A stretch of DNA of 64,000 nucleotides. Origin: Dactylonectria macrodidyma. Its lineage: Eukaryota; Ascomycota; Sordariomycetes; Hypocreales; Nectriaceae. The stretch's first letter is position 1, and each line of letters opens with the position of its first letter. The notes under the pieces were generated by a model. It saw nothing but the letters and a program-made list of their open reading frames with translations. It made no database searches and was not told the DNA's origin. The translations under genes were made by a program, and so were the position numbers. Shown one piece after another: positions 10,714 through 20,436 of this stretch. The stretch spans positions 4,154,001 to 4,218,000 of the forward strand of contig JAGMUV010000004.1 of NCBI GenBank assembly GCA_020744425.1, given 5' to 3'.

Positions 10714-12003
10714 ATGCCGTTCTTCGGGTTATTTCTCGCTCCTCTCGTTTTAGTTACTGTTGGTTGGACCCTGGTAAAGGTACTGCGCGAATCTTTTTAC
10801 CAGTGCTAAATTATGGCCTGCTAATGCCACGGTGCCGATAGTTATGGCGGAAACGACAGAAACCGCAGGCGGTGTCGTTGATACCGCCGATCGACCCTCT
10901 CCACAACTTTGATTGGAAGACAGAGAAGCCAAAGACTCTGAGGCCTTTCAAGCCTGTTTACAACATTACTATGGGTAAGATGGCCAAGTGGCAGCCATGA
11001 GCATAATCTAACATACAACTCTAGCAATACAAGCTGAAACTATGTCTAACCTCATCACCATCGACAGGGACTACCTCAACCGTGTCAACACCCGCCGCGA
11101 CATTGTTACAGAGTACAAAAACACCGTCCACGGCTACGTAGAAGGCGGCCAAGAGGCGGTCCGCGAGCTGTACTCGTTCCTGCTCGTCGACTACCTACCC
11201 GTGCGCTTCCCCACCATGTTTACGATCACCGAGAAAGAGACGTTTCGGAACCATGTGACGGGTAAATCGTTCCCTACGACGGCACCCCTGGATCCTGAAG
11301 TTTGCTTGCGCACCCTGGCTGAGACGGTGGAGGAGGATATCTTTCTGCTAAAAGAAACGGCCGATAGTCATGAATGCCCGGCATTTTTGTGCTGCTTTCC
11401 CACGGGGTTTGATCCGTCGTCGAAGTTAGGTCAGACACTGAAGGGGATTCACGGCCCGGTGCCAGCGTATGACAAGATTGGACCTAGCATGGAGCGTTTT
11501 TTTCGGAAGCTGGAAGTTGGGAAAAGTGTCAGACGCATGAACGTGAGTAGATGGAATGATTGACTATAGGTCGTGTTGAGTGCTAATGCGTGTTAGTGGG
11601 TTGTGCAAACGCATGGAGACTTGATCAATGTGTCGGGAAATCACATCAAGGATGGTGATGAGTTTGTGGCTGATGAGGAAGTTGATCCCAACAAGGTTAG
11701 TCCCCAAATGAGGATGCTCACATTGCCTGATAACTCATTTCTACTTACATTGGCTTACACATGGCATGGCAGGCCCACCTACGCGTCGAGCTCCAATCCC
11801 TCACCCGTCTTCCCAAAACCAAATTTGTCCTGTTTTGCTTCAAGACATATTTATATCCCATCAGCGAGATCAAAGCCGAGGGGTCTGGCCCCGCACTAGC
11901 AGACGCCATCGAAGGACTTCAGAGTGGCAACGCACCCGGCATGTTCAAGTACAAGAGCGCAGTGCGATGGGGAAAAAGCATAGCCTCGTATCTTCAGTCT
12001 TAA
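10714..12003 (+). CDS. DUF3445 protein (haem-dependent oxidative demethylase-like), membrane-anchored
   Basis: Model join(10714..10773, 10842..10974, 11025..11542, 11597..11695, 11773..12003), 346 aa. Every junction agrees in phase. The first intron could instead begin at 10780. Exon 1 supplies a hydrophobic N-terminal segment (MPFFGLFLAPLVLVTVGWTL) followed by LWRKRQK, a signal-anchor pattern. The mature part has the DUF3445 features: FDWKTEKPKTLRPFKPVYNI near the start, LRPF-type proline motif, LPVRFPTMF, PTGFDPSSKLGQTL, HGPVPAYD, MERFFRKL, and the SGNHIKDG plus LRVELQSLTRLPKTKFVLF C-terminal half. Members of this family related to bacterial HODM are haem-dependent oxidative N-demethylases; the fungal substrate is unknown. 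Its stop codon is only 31 bp from the stop of the convergent Cys-rich gene. Confidence 0.82.
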
Positions 12004-12034
12004 AATTCACACAAACTCTTTATATGTGCTATGC

Positions 12035-15000
12035 CTATTCACGATCGTAATTCACAACCTGCCACGACCTCATGTTATCGTTCTCAGTACAGAACGGTCC
12101 GCCCAGCGACTCGCCAGGACATCCCACGCCGGTCTTGTCGAGGGACAGCCGGAAGCCCGTGCAATCATCCGTGTCGTAAAAATAAACCATGAGCGAGTCT
12201 GGCCACTCTCCCGTTGGCGCGCACCACGACCTGAGCGTACCAAATGTCTGCTGGCAGGTGCTAGGACCTCTTCCGGTTTGCTGCAAGAACGGAATCGTGC
12301 CCAAGGTGCACTGTTGGTCACCCCAGAGACGCAGCATCCAGGGATCACCGGTTTGAACTGGCGGGTCTGGCTCTGCCACTGAGGTTGTCGTAGGCTGGGT
12401 AGGCAACGTACAGCTGCATCCCTTGTGAGCGTCGGCTTGACACACGCCTAGCTGCTGGCCGTCGACGGCGATGCCCTGGCAGCCGGAAAAGGAACACGGG
12501 CCCAGGACACCGCAGAAGCCGGGTGTAGATGTGTCTGGGAGACAAGAGCATCCCTTGAAAGCATCCTGACACGTTGCCTCTCCAGCACCGTTGGCCCGGC
12601 CGTTGCATCCATTGCTCTGGCACGACTGGGGCTCGCCGCACTCGAAGCCGGGGGTATCGGTGCTGGGAAGACACTGACACCCCCTGAATGCGTTGGTACA
12701 GGTGGCTTGTCCATCGTTCCAAGTGCCGTCGCAGTCGTTGAGCTCGCACGACTTCTGCTCGCCGCAGTCGAAACCAGGGGTGTTGGCGTTAGGGGTGCAT
12801 TGGCAGCTGTCAAAGTCGCCTCCCTGGCAAGTAGCCTGTCCATCATTCACCGCGCCGTTGCAATCATCGCAAGACTGGCTCGTAGGACAGGGCGGCTTGG
12901 ACGTCGTCGAAGGCGGCTCGGAGCTTGTAGCCGTGCTAGTGGCTTGACCGCCGCACGCACAGCCCTCCCACTTGCCTCTACAGGTAGTGTTCTCAGCATC
13001 ACAGTCGGCGTCACAAGGAAGATTGGATACTTGAGGACATATCCTCGGCGTGTCGTCTGATGGGACGCATTGGCAGCCGTATCGGCCGCCGCCAAAACAT
13101 ATTGGCCCTACAGTTGGAAACGGAGACGGCGCGATTCGGCCGTTGCAGCTTTCATCCTCACAGCCAACCGGATCGTTCGGATCGCATCCGCCGTAGTTCA
13201 TACCGTCTTCCTCTGAGGCCGTGGGCATGGGGCAACCCGCGATGGTCGTCGACGTAAAGGGTTCCGCGGAACACTCCACTACTGTGGCGGCAGGCTGCGT
13301 GGTGCAAGAAAGCGAAGTTCCATCAACCGAGCTGCATGATACAATCAGATCTGTGGCAGTGACGGTTCTGCATCCGCTCGTCGTCGTGTTATCGTCGCCG
13401 TCGTCACCACCGCCGGGAGGGGGAATAGGCGGCGGCGTAGAAATAATAGGCGGGAAGCAGAACCCTACAAGACAGGGAATGCAGATAGGAATAGGTGGGA
13501 TAATACAAGGGATGAGATCGTCGTCGTCATCATCATCATCATCATCACCTGCTGAAGACGTGGGCACAGCTGTAGGACTCGGGAACAACGTCAGCTCGAC
13601 GCCGTCGGTCGTGATGGTCGTCGTTTCCGTGACTGAGGGCAGATCGATCGTGTCGGTTCCGATGATGGCCCACGTCGATGTAAAGGTGACTTCGATGCCG
13701 TCGGAACGGGTCCACACGAAGATGTCGGTGGGAGTGGCCGACGTAGTAACGCCTGTGGTGGCTGAACCTCCTGTGGAGACGGAAGTGAAGGCGGTAGATG
13801 AAGGGCCTCCTCCTGAGTTGGTACCCGTGTTGGTGCTGCCGCCATTTCCATTTGTTCCAGTCTCTGTGGCAGATTCACCGGTAGTTGTGCCGGTAGAGCC
13901 TGAGTCTGTTGTTCCAGCACCACTGCCATCGGTAGTCTCAGTAGATGATCCAGAAGCAGTGTTTGTAGAGTCATCAGCAGTAGTATCAGTAGAGCCCGAG
14001 TTAGTGTTACCAGGAGAGCCACCCTCGGTAGTCTCAGTAGAAGACCCAGAAGCAGTGTTGGTAGAACCACCAGCAGAAGTGTTGGTAGTCTCTCCAGAAC
14101 CTTCGGTAGAAGTTCCCGAGGCAGTATCTGTCGCACCAGTCTCAGCACTAGTAGCGCCAGACTGAGTGCCGCCCGCACCTCCAGAAGGAGTGTTTGTGGC
14201 GTCAGTGTTGGTGTTGGTAGCTCCAGTTTCGGTATTGGTTGCATCTCCGGTTGCAGTGCTGACAGATCCAGACGCAGTGTTTGTAGACTCTCCAGTATGG
14301 CTAGTTTCAACGTCCGACTGAGTGTTTGTCGCGCCGCTTTCGGTGTTCGTAGAGTCTCCAGTGGATGTGTTGCCAGCGCCAGTTCCAGTTGCTGTTGAGC
14401 CTCCTGGAGTTTCTGTAGCTCCAGGGCCAGTGTCAGTCGAGCCACCAGGGGTGTTTGTAGCACCACCCTCGGTGTTGGTTGCGTCAGACTGGGTGCCGGA
14501 TGTACCACCAGAGGCAGTGTTTGTGGCCCCAGATTGGGTGTTGGCACCACCAGACTCAGTATTGGTCTCACCAGGACCTCCAGGGGTAGTGTTCGTAGAG
14601 TCGCCAGAGTTAGTCTCAGTTGAAGAACCAGAGCCAGTGGCGGTCGACTCTCCAACATCACCGTTCGTAGACGTGCCAGAGCCGCCAGGAGTTCCGGGGG
14701 TACCAGAAGATCCAGAGGCGGTATCAGTTGCACTTCCACCTGGGGTGTTTGTGGAACCTTGACCAGAAGTATTGGTTGAATATCCCGAGGGGATACTCTC
14801 CCAGGTACCAGGGGTGGAATCTGTATAAGACACCGAGGCAGTGTTGGTAGAATCCTCAGCTGATGTCTGAGAACCAACGGCAGTGGTCTCACTGGTGTCC
14901 CCAGTTGGGTACATTGTAGAACTCTCTTGGGACACATCAACGTGGGAGGATGTATCTGAAGGGGCCTCCCCAGAGCTACTCCACGACGCAGAGACAGTCA

Positions 15001-15304
15001 CGCTGGAAGAGTCTGGCGAACCCCCAGGACAGCACTTGGCGCCGCAGCAAATTGTTCCTTCCAACCACTCCGTTAGTTTCATCCGATCCTGAGTTGCCTA
15101 GATTCCTTGCAGATGATATCTTCACATACCTGCAGGGCACACCTTCTGCTTCTGCCCACACACGTTCGTGCAACATTGACTGCCGTCGGCTGTCGAGACG
15201 CATCGTCCATCGCACCAAACCTCGCCGTAGCCACAATGGGCAGTGACGGAGGGCGTATAAGCCAGCAGCCACAGCGCCGCGAGGCCAAGGCCCTTCAACT
15301 TCAT
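12035..15304 (-). CDS. Large secreted Cys-rich, Ser/Thr/Gly/Asn-rich mucin-like protein
   Basis: Model complement(join(12035..15057, 15130..15304)), 1065 aa. The signal peptide is MKLKGLGLAALWLLAYTPSV, followed by TA. The 72-bp intron (GTATGT donor, ACTAAC branch) joins a Cys-rich N-terminal module whose continuation reads CPAGTICCGAKCCPGG. Next comes about 400 residues of degenerate TNTASG/GATNT-type repeats, likely O-glycosylated. There follows a globular segment (FVWTRSDGIEVTFTSTW), an Asp run, and a Pro/Ile/Cys segment (IPCIIPPIPICIPCLVGFCF). Then about six CxxC-DG-x-ATC-x-GCxC modules occur, several starting TPGF-CG, and a final ~110-aa domain (WMLRLWGDQQC to RSWQVVNYDRE). There is no GPI-like hydrophobic tail. 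It is probably a cell-wall or extracellular adhesion/matrix protein. No catalytic motif was recognised. Confidence 0.82.
13518..13547. repeat. TCN/TCA trinucleotide microsatellite encoding poly-Asp
   Basis: A run of tcg/tca triplets on the plus strand encodes an uninterrupted aspartate run in the minus-strand mucin-like protein. Triplet periodicity keeps the frame if the run expands or contracts. Confidence 0.85.
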
Positions 15305-16461
15305 GACTATAAAGTCAAGAAAAGTGCTTGAAAAAAGGAAAGGAGCAAAACCAGAAAGTAGGAACTGCAAATGGTGCCTGAACGACTCAAAATCGAGTTC
15401 TAGGATGGGCCTTTCATATCTAATTATTTTATCGTGATTTTCGCTGCTGAGAGCAGAATACTAAAGTTCTTTCAAGGATGCCTATTCATCTCGTCACAAA
15501 AACCCTGGCCTATCCGTCCGGCGGCCGACGCTGCGCATCCTTGGACCTGCATATCGACATGGGATATCCTTGGTTCCTTGCATCTGCCGTCGTCTAGCTG
15601 GCATGCACGGCATGTCCGGGCTGTGCAGCAGGCACACAAGGGCCTTTGAAAACAGCCTGTAAGCACAGCGGGAAATGAGGAACCCGACCCAGTTTGGACA
15701 TATCCGTTCCATATGATCCTTCGATTCGAAAATCCCACCTCGAAAGGATCGCTTACTCATGATGCCATCCTGGTAAGCTGAACGCTAGCGTCGGCTCTTC
15801 TCTTTACAACCCGCCCCGTTTGACGCCCCCATTGGCCCGTCTTACACGACTAGTGGATAGGACGCCCTTTGCAAAAATACCATTTGGGGTCCGAAACAAA
15901 AATACGAGTGCTGGATATGGCAGCATTATTCATGCAGTCGCAAATGGGGCCTTGGAACTCGCTTCCCCAGCAGCCCCCCCGTTAGATGCGGCCCGTGATT
16001 GAAGGACGGACCTCGGGCCGTTGATATGCAGATCTAACGGTGCCGTTTTTTTACTTCATTATTGGCTCGTGAGCCGCGTGATCAGAGTTCGCCGTGTGTT
16101 TCATCTTTTGTTGTCTGGAAATTACACAGTATGCATGGGCGGCCGATTCTTGTCATCCGGCTCCGCCTCACGCATGCCTTCCGATTGAGGGCTAGCCAAT
16201 GTCTATTTTCTGTCGGTGTATGTACTTTGGTAAAGAAGAGTTTATCCTACAACTAAGGACCTATCTGCAGCCTGATTCCTCGCTTCTTGTTCCGTTCTCC
16301 CGTCTCAACGCGTTTGCGGATGCCGTCCTTCCGTTCATTCTTTTTCGATCTTTGAATCAGGTTGATAAGTATTGGAATCTCAAGGCATAAGTTCCAATCT
16401 TTTATCATGGTTAGTCCTCGCCTTCTTTCTTCCCCAGATATCCATATCCTGTTCGCTAAAC
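15305..16461. other. Intergenic region between divergent secreted-protein genes
   Basis: Serves as 5' flank for the minus-strand mucin-like gene and the plus-strand orphan at 16462. No other gene was supported. An ATG followed by GTTAGT near 16407 could mark a 5'-UTR intron of the plus-strand gene, but this is not decisive. Confidence 0.45.
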
Positions 16462-17917
16462 ATGTCTCTTCAGTTCCAACTCGGAGCCATGGACAGGTGC
16501 AAAGCCATGTTCCAACGCATCCTCGTCGTCCTTCTAGGCGTGGCCCTCCTCGGCCAACTCGCTCTATTACCTGCTGGTGCCAATGGCCTCTCGGTTCAGT
16601 CCATATCTGAAGATGCCCACAGTCATGGGTCTCTTCTCGAGAGAGACTTGATCATCCCTCGTGTGAACCGCATCGAGAGATACTTTACCGATGCTGGCTC
16701 CCACACGCACTTTGCACGAGCGCTTGATGCAGGGATGGTCCAGCAAGGTGCCAGGTTCATCTGTGCCCTGAACAAACGAACTTATCCTCCTGCATCGACG
16801 TGGATAAACCCCGCCGACATCACGAACGACATAGAAGGGTGGCAAACCCTGAACCTGGCTGCCGATCCTCCCATTTTCGTTACTCTCTCACCCTGGCTTA
16901 ATGCAAATGGGTTGTCGACTAATGCAGGATCATATACAACCGTTCAGACTCGAAACGTCGAGAACAAGCCCGGCAGTGGAACTGTAAGCATATATCCACT
17001 CAGCTCAAAACACCACCATCCTTCTCTTTGCCTACTCCTAGCACACAACATGCCCAAAACCTGTACACGCAGGATGCTAACCATGACCTAATAGAAAAGC
17101 CCCACCGGCGCCGCCATGAAGAATATCTACAACCTTGGCGACGGCACCATCATCGTTGAGGACGTCACCACCCCCAGGGCCATGGTAGATGTCCTCATAA
17201 GACAGCACGACAAGATCGTGGAGCTGTACGTATCAATGGAAATGCCCGCAAGTGCGGCCGGGCCAGCTCCCGTTGCATCAGACTACGTGGTCCCGGCTCT
17301 CGGGGCGTGGTCTGACATTGCGTACCTGCAGATTGCCCGGGTCGCAGGTGGCAATGCAGGCCAGATGAAAAACGTGAAGCGCATCATTCAGTATCATGTG
17401 AGTGTTGATGCATAAATAAGACTTGGCCTTCGCTAACAGAATCCCTCGTTGGAGGTCATCAACAAATCCACTCAGGTCAGTTAAGCCATTTCTTTCAAGT
17501 ACTGTTGCGTTTATTGTCAATTTCCCTCTGCCCGCCACCATACTCTCGGCATCTTGTTCCATTGCAAGCCCCATCCAACAGGACAATGCCTTTACTAACA
17601 TGTGTTTGCAGGATCAAATTAAAGAAGCCCTAGCTACCGTGGGCAAGGGAGTTGGTGATGTAAGGATCGACCTGGGCCATGCCGCAGAGACCTTCCCGGC
17701 CGCCTCGGAAGCCTGCCAAGCGCTCTTCAAGACTCCCAACGGAAATGGCGGCTATTTCCTCTTCGCGCAGCACCCAGATCAGTTGGGCTCCAAGACTCTC
17801 GACAGTATCTCCGTATTCACGTCAGAAAGAAATCAAGCTGACAATTCAGCTGCAAATGGCGAGGACGTCTCGGTTTGGTTTTTTATGGTGGCGAGCTTCA
17901 TTGATGTGCCTTCATAA
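16462..17917 (+). CDS. Orphan protein with N-terminal signal or anchor segment
   Basis: Model join(16462..16983, 17095..17397, 17440..17475, 17612..17917), 388 aa. All junctions are in phase 0, with GTAAGC/GTGAGT/GTCAGT donors and GCTAAC branches; exon 3 is only 36 nt. The N-terminus holds a long hydrophobic stretch (ILVVLLGVALLGQLALLPAG) compatible with a secretory signal or membrane anchor; a start at 16489 is an alternative. The remaining sequence contains RYFTDAGSHTHFARALDAGM, MKNIYNLGDGTIIVEDVTT and a C-terminal GNGGYFLFAQHPDQLGSKTL. No known family was recognised. The mixed alpha/beta composition and lack of low complexity suggest a folded extracellular or lumenal domain (inference). 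Confidence 0.68.
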
Positions 17918-18429
17918 GAGGCTCAGTAGAATTCTCAGATTAGTCAGACGGCTTGTGGAAGCGATTGTTGGGCGTCAGGATGACGATCATCGTATATTTG
18001 GAAAAGAATTCGTACTCTTTTTTCTTTTCACTGTCGATTGATCTACGCATTTACAATATATTCCTAAGTCGCAGCGATGATGCAATTCCTCATCCCTTCA
18101 AGATTGTAGAACTTCGCTCTAAAGTTACATCTCAAAAGTTTCAGAGCCAGTATGTCGTAGATTGGGAAACCATACATCATACCAGGCTGTTTAAATACAT
18201 CCACACAGCTGCCAGCTCCCCTTGTACGGCCTGATGCGCTGATACCTCGTCCAGTCTGACGCACGTGATTTTCAGACTGCAGTTAAATGCAGTTGTATTA
18301 TCTCGTCACGTGCCAGCGAATGAGTTTTATTATATTTACCCAACCTCCATCATTTGACGGGCTGAGATTCTGTTCCACTTTCGCCCCTCGGCTAACGCAT
18401 ACATAAACAACCACCACAAACAACTCAGC
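17918..18429. other. Intergenic region upstream of F-box-like gene
   Basis: No gene supported. Two CACGTG-like motifs (near 18262 and 18307) lie within 170 bp of the next start codon and may be basic-helix-loop-helix or bZIP sites. Confidence 0.45.
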
Positions 18430-19626
18430 ATGGATCGACTATCTAATCTACCGCCACTACTCTTGGGCGAGATCTTGAAACACATTGAATCTTTCGAAGT
18501 TCTTCATTCTGCAATTACCGCTTCGCCTGTCCTTTACCGGGTGTTTCGTGATATAGGGCCAGCTGTCATTCATGGGGTTGCCACCAACATTCTCGAGCCA
18601 GAACTTCATCAACTTCTCTATTCGATTGCTCGCATACGCAATCAACCGGTTTCACAGTCAATTACCACCTTGGATTCTTTCGGCCAAACCTACATCGCCA
18701 ATCTCACCAGGCCCAAACGTCCCACTACGCGTTTGTCTGCGGATACAACGCCCCAAGTCTGCTTCGGCCTAGTGATTACTGTTCTCAACATCAACAGACT
18801 CGCCATTTCCGTTCTGGGAGAACTTCTTGGCCGGACATCCAAACTAAAACCTCAGCATTCCGTTGTCCGCATTATCGATTTTGCTTCCGGGGCGTACGCA
18901 TTCAATGCAGGCGAGGATCCCTGGCCAGAAGGCCAGGATGCCCCGATTGCTCCTTCGGCCATCGGAAGACCTCCGTCATGGGTGGAAAATTACCGCGTGC
19001 AAAGGGCGTTATGGATGATTCAACTGGGTCTCGAGATTCGCAGCCATGCGCCATGGTTGGTCTGGGGCACGAATGGGAGCACAGTAGCGCAAAACCAAGA
19101 ATGGTCGGTTGCACAAGTATCCCCATGGCTTCCACTCGTCATCGACGCCAACACAATCGCCAAGATGCTCGAGGATGTCATTGCTCCAAAAGTGGTGCCC
19201 GACTGGGATGGTCTATCAACGCCCGGCCCAACAAATGTTTCCCTGACGAAAATGCCTCGCTGTGAAACCTCGCAGAAATCAGACCCCACGCCGAGCGTCA
19301 AGCCTCGGAATGATGATGTTGGGGTGGCATGGTCGCAGGATCGCAATGCTGTCAGGGTACCATCAGATGGACGTCGAGTTTTCGGGCAGCTCCTTATTAA
19401 CCGCCACGTCAGCCTGAACAAGCACATTGTGCAGACTGCGATTAAATCAGGGTTGATGATTTGGGACAGGGAGCGGTTGTGTGACTTAGGGCTGATAGAT
19501 GAGCCGAACAAGGGCGAGGCGGAGGATAAGTGGTGGGAGAACGAGGACAGGCGCCCGCAAATGAGTGTGGATGAAGTTTGGTATGCATGGTACAGCTTGG
19601 AGTTGAGTTCCGAAGAAAAGGAGTAG
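18430..19626 (+). CDS. F-box-like hypothetical protein
   Basis: Single-exon 398-aa protein starting at an ATG in good context. The first ~35 residues (LSNLPPLLLGEILKHIESFE, then LHSAITASPVLYRVF) match the leucine/proline pattern of a degenerate F-box, which in SCF ubiquitin ligases docks to Skp1. The rest resembles the large family of fungal proteins with an N-terminal F-box-like segment and no named substrate domain. It ends in VWYAWYSLELSSEEKE. It may recruit a substrate for ubiquitination, but this is family-based and the F-box is weak. No signal peptide or transmembrane segment. Confidence 0.75.
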   Translation: MDRLSNLPPLLLGEILKHIESFEVLHSAITASPVLYRVFRDIGPAVIHGVATNILEPELHQLLYSIARIRNQPVSQSITTLDSFGQTYIANLTRPKRPTTRLSADTTPQVCFGLVITVLNINRLAISVLGELLGRTSKLKPQHSVVRIIDFASGAYAFNAGEDPWPEGQDAPIAPSAIGRPPSWVENYRVQRALWMIQLGLEIRSHAPWLVWGTNGSTVAQNQEWSVAQVSPWLPLVIDANTIAKMLEDVIAPKVVPDWDGLSTPGPTNVSLTKMPRCETSQKSDPTPSVKPRNDDVGVAWSQDRNAVRVPSDGRRVFGQLLINRHVSLNKHIVQTAIKSGLMIWDRERLCDLGLIDEPNKGEAEDKWWENEDRRPQMSVDEVWYAWYSLELSSEEKE

Positions 19627-20436
19627 GAGGAGGATGAAGAAGAAGACGAATGAATGAGAGTATAATGTTTTATGAGATATCCGAAACGACGGGCTTTTTA
19701 GAAGTTGTCTGCTCTGTGGTCCAACATTTTCCTCGCCAGTGGTCGCCAAGTCTATGATGGCATAAAATGTTATCCCGCCTGATTGCCAGCCACGACACCT
19801 CATAGCAAATCTTGTGTCTATCAAATTGATCACAAATATAATCCCATGTAGGTCTATGTAATCGTTCGCATTTCTAGGGTGCGCTCATTGTGAAGAAATG
19901 GCAAAGACTGCCACGGTTGCCTAGAGTTAACCCACTTTTCTGTGACACAGCGTCTACCAACCGTGTGCAGCCATCATTCAGGATCCAGCCGGAACCAGCA
20001 AGCGTGACGCCATTATGTCATCACTCTTTGATTCTTTCTCAACCACAACTCTCAATGAAGCCCAAATTCATCATCAACGAGGGGGGAGGAATGACCCTTC
20101 AATGGCCTACATGTACTACAAAAACAGTTCTATAGCCATAGCTATTTAATAAATTACCTCACTTCATGTTGCGCCTCTGTCAAGCCGCAAATGTTGCATG
20201 AGGCTCGTATAGCTGAAGAGCCGCTAGCCACTTACACTGTCTAACAGTGTTGCAGCCCCTGGAATGTGGCCTGAGGACGCCAAATCCTCCGAGGATTATA
20301 TAAACCTCAACCACCCTCCATCCAACACCCACCATTGTTCATCAAGCACAATCTGTCTTATCCATCTTCATTTCTCATAGCAATTGATATCCATCTCCTT
20401 CCCACCCGCAAGTGACTTCGCTTCAGCACATCCATC
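19627..20436. other. Intergenic region upstream of rvt
   Basis: No gene supported. The distal half is AT-rich; the proximal 140 bases carry the rvt core promoter, described separately. Confidence 0.5.
20297..20304 (+). promoter_or_regulatory. TATA box of the rvt gene
   Basis: TATATAAA lies 133 bp upstream of the ATG at 20437, followed by a pyrimidine-rich leader. A clear TATA element suggests regulated rather than flat transcription. Confidence 0.55.

Noticed and set aside
13221..14940. Long open frames on the plus strand and in another minus frame over the mucin-like gene
   Set aside because: Triplet-repetitive DNA keeps several frames open; only the minus frame with signal peptide, intron and Cys modules makes sense.
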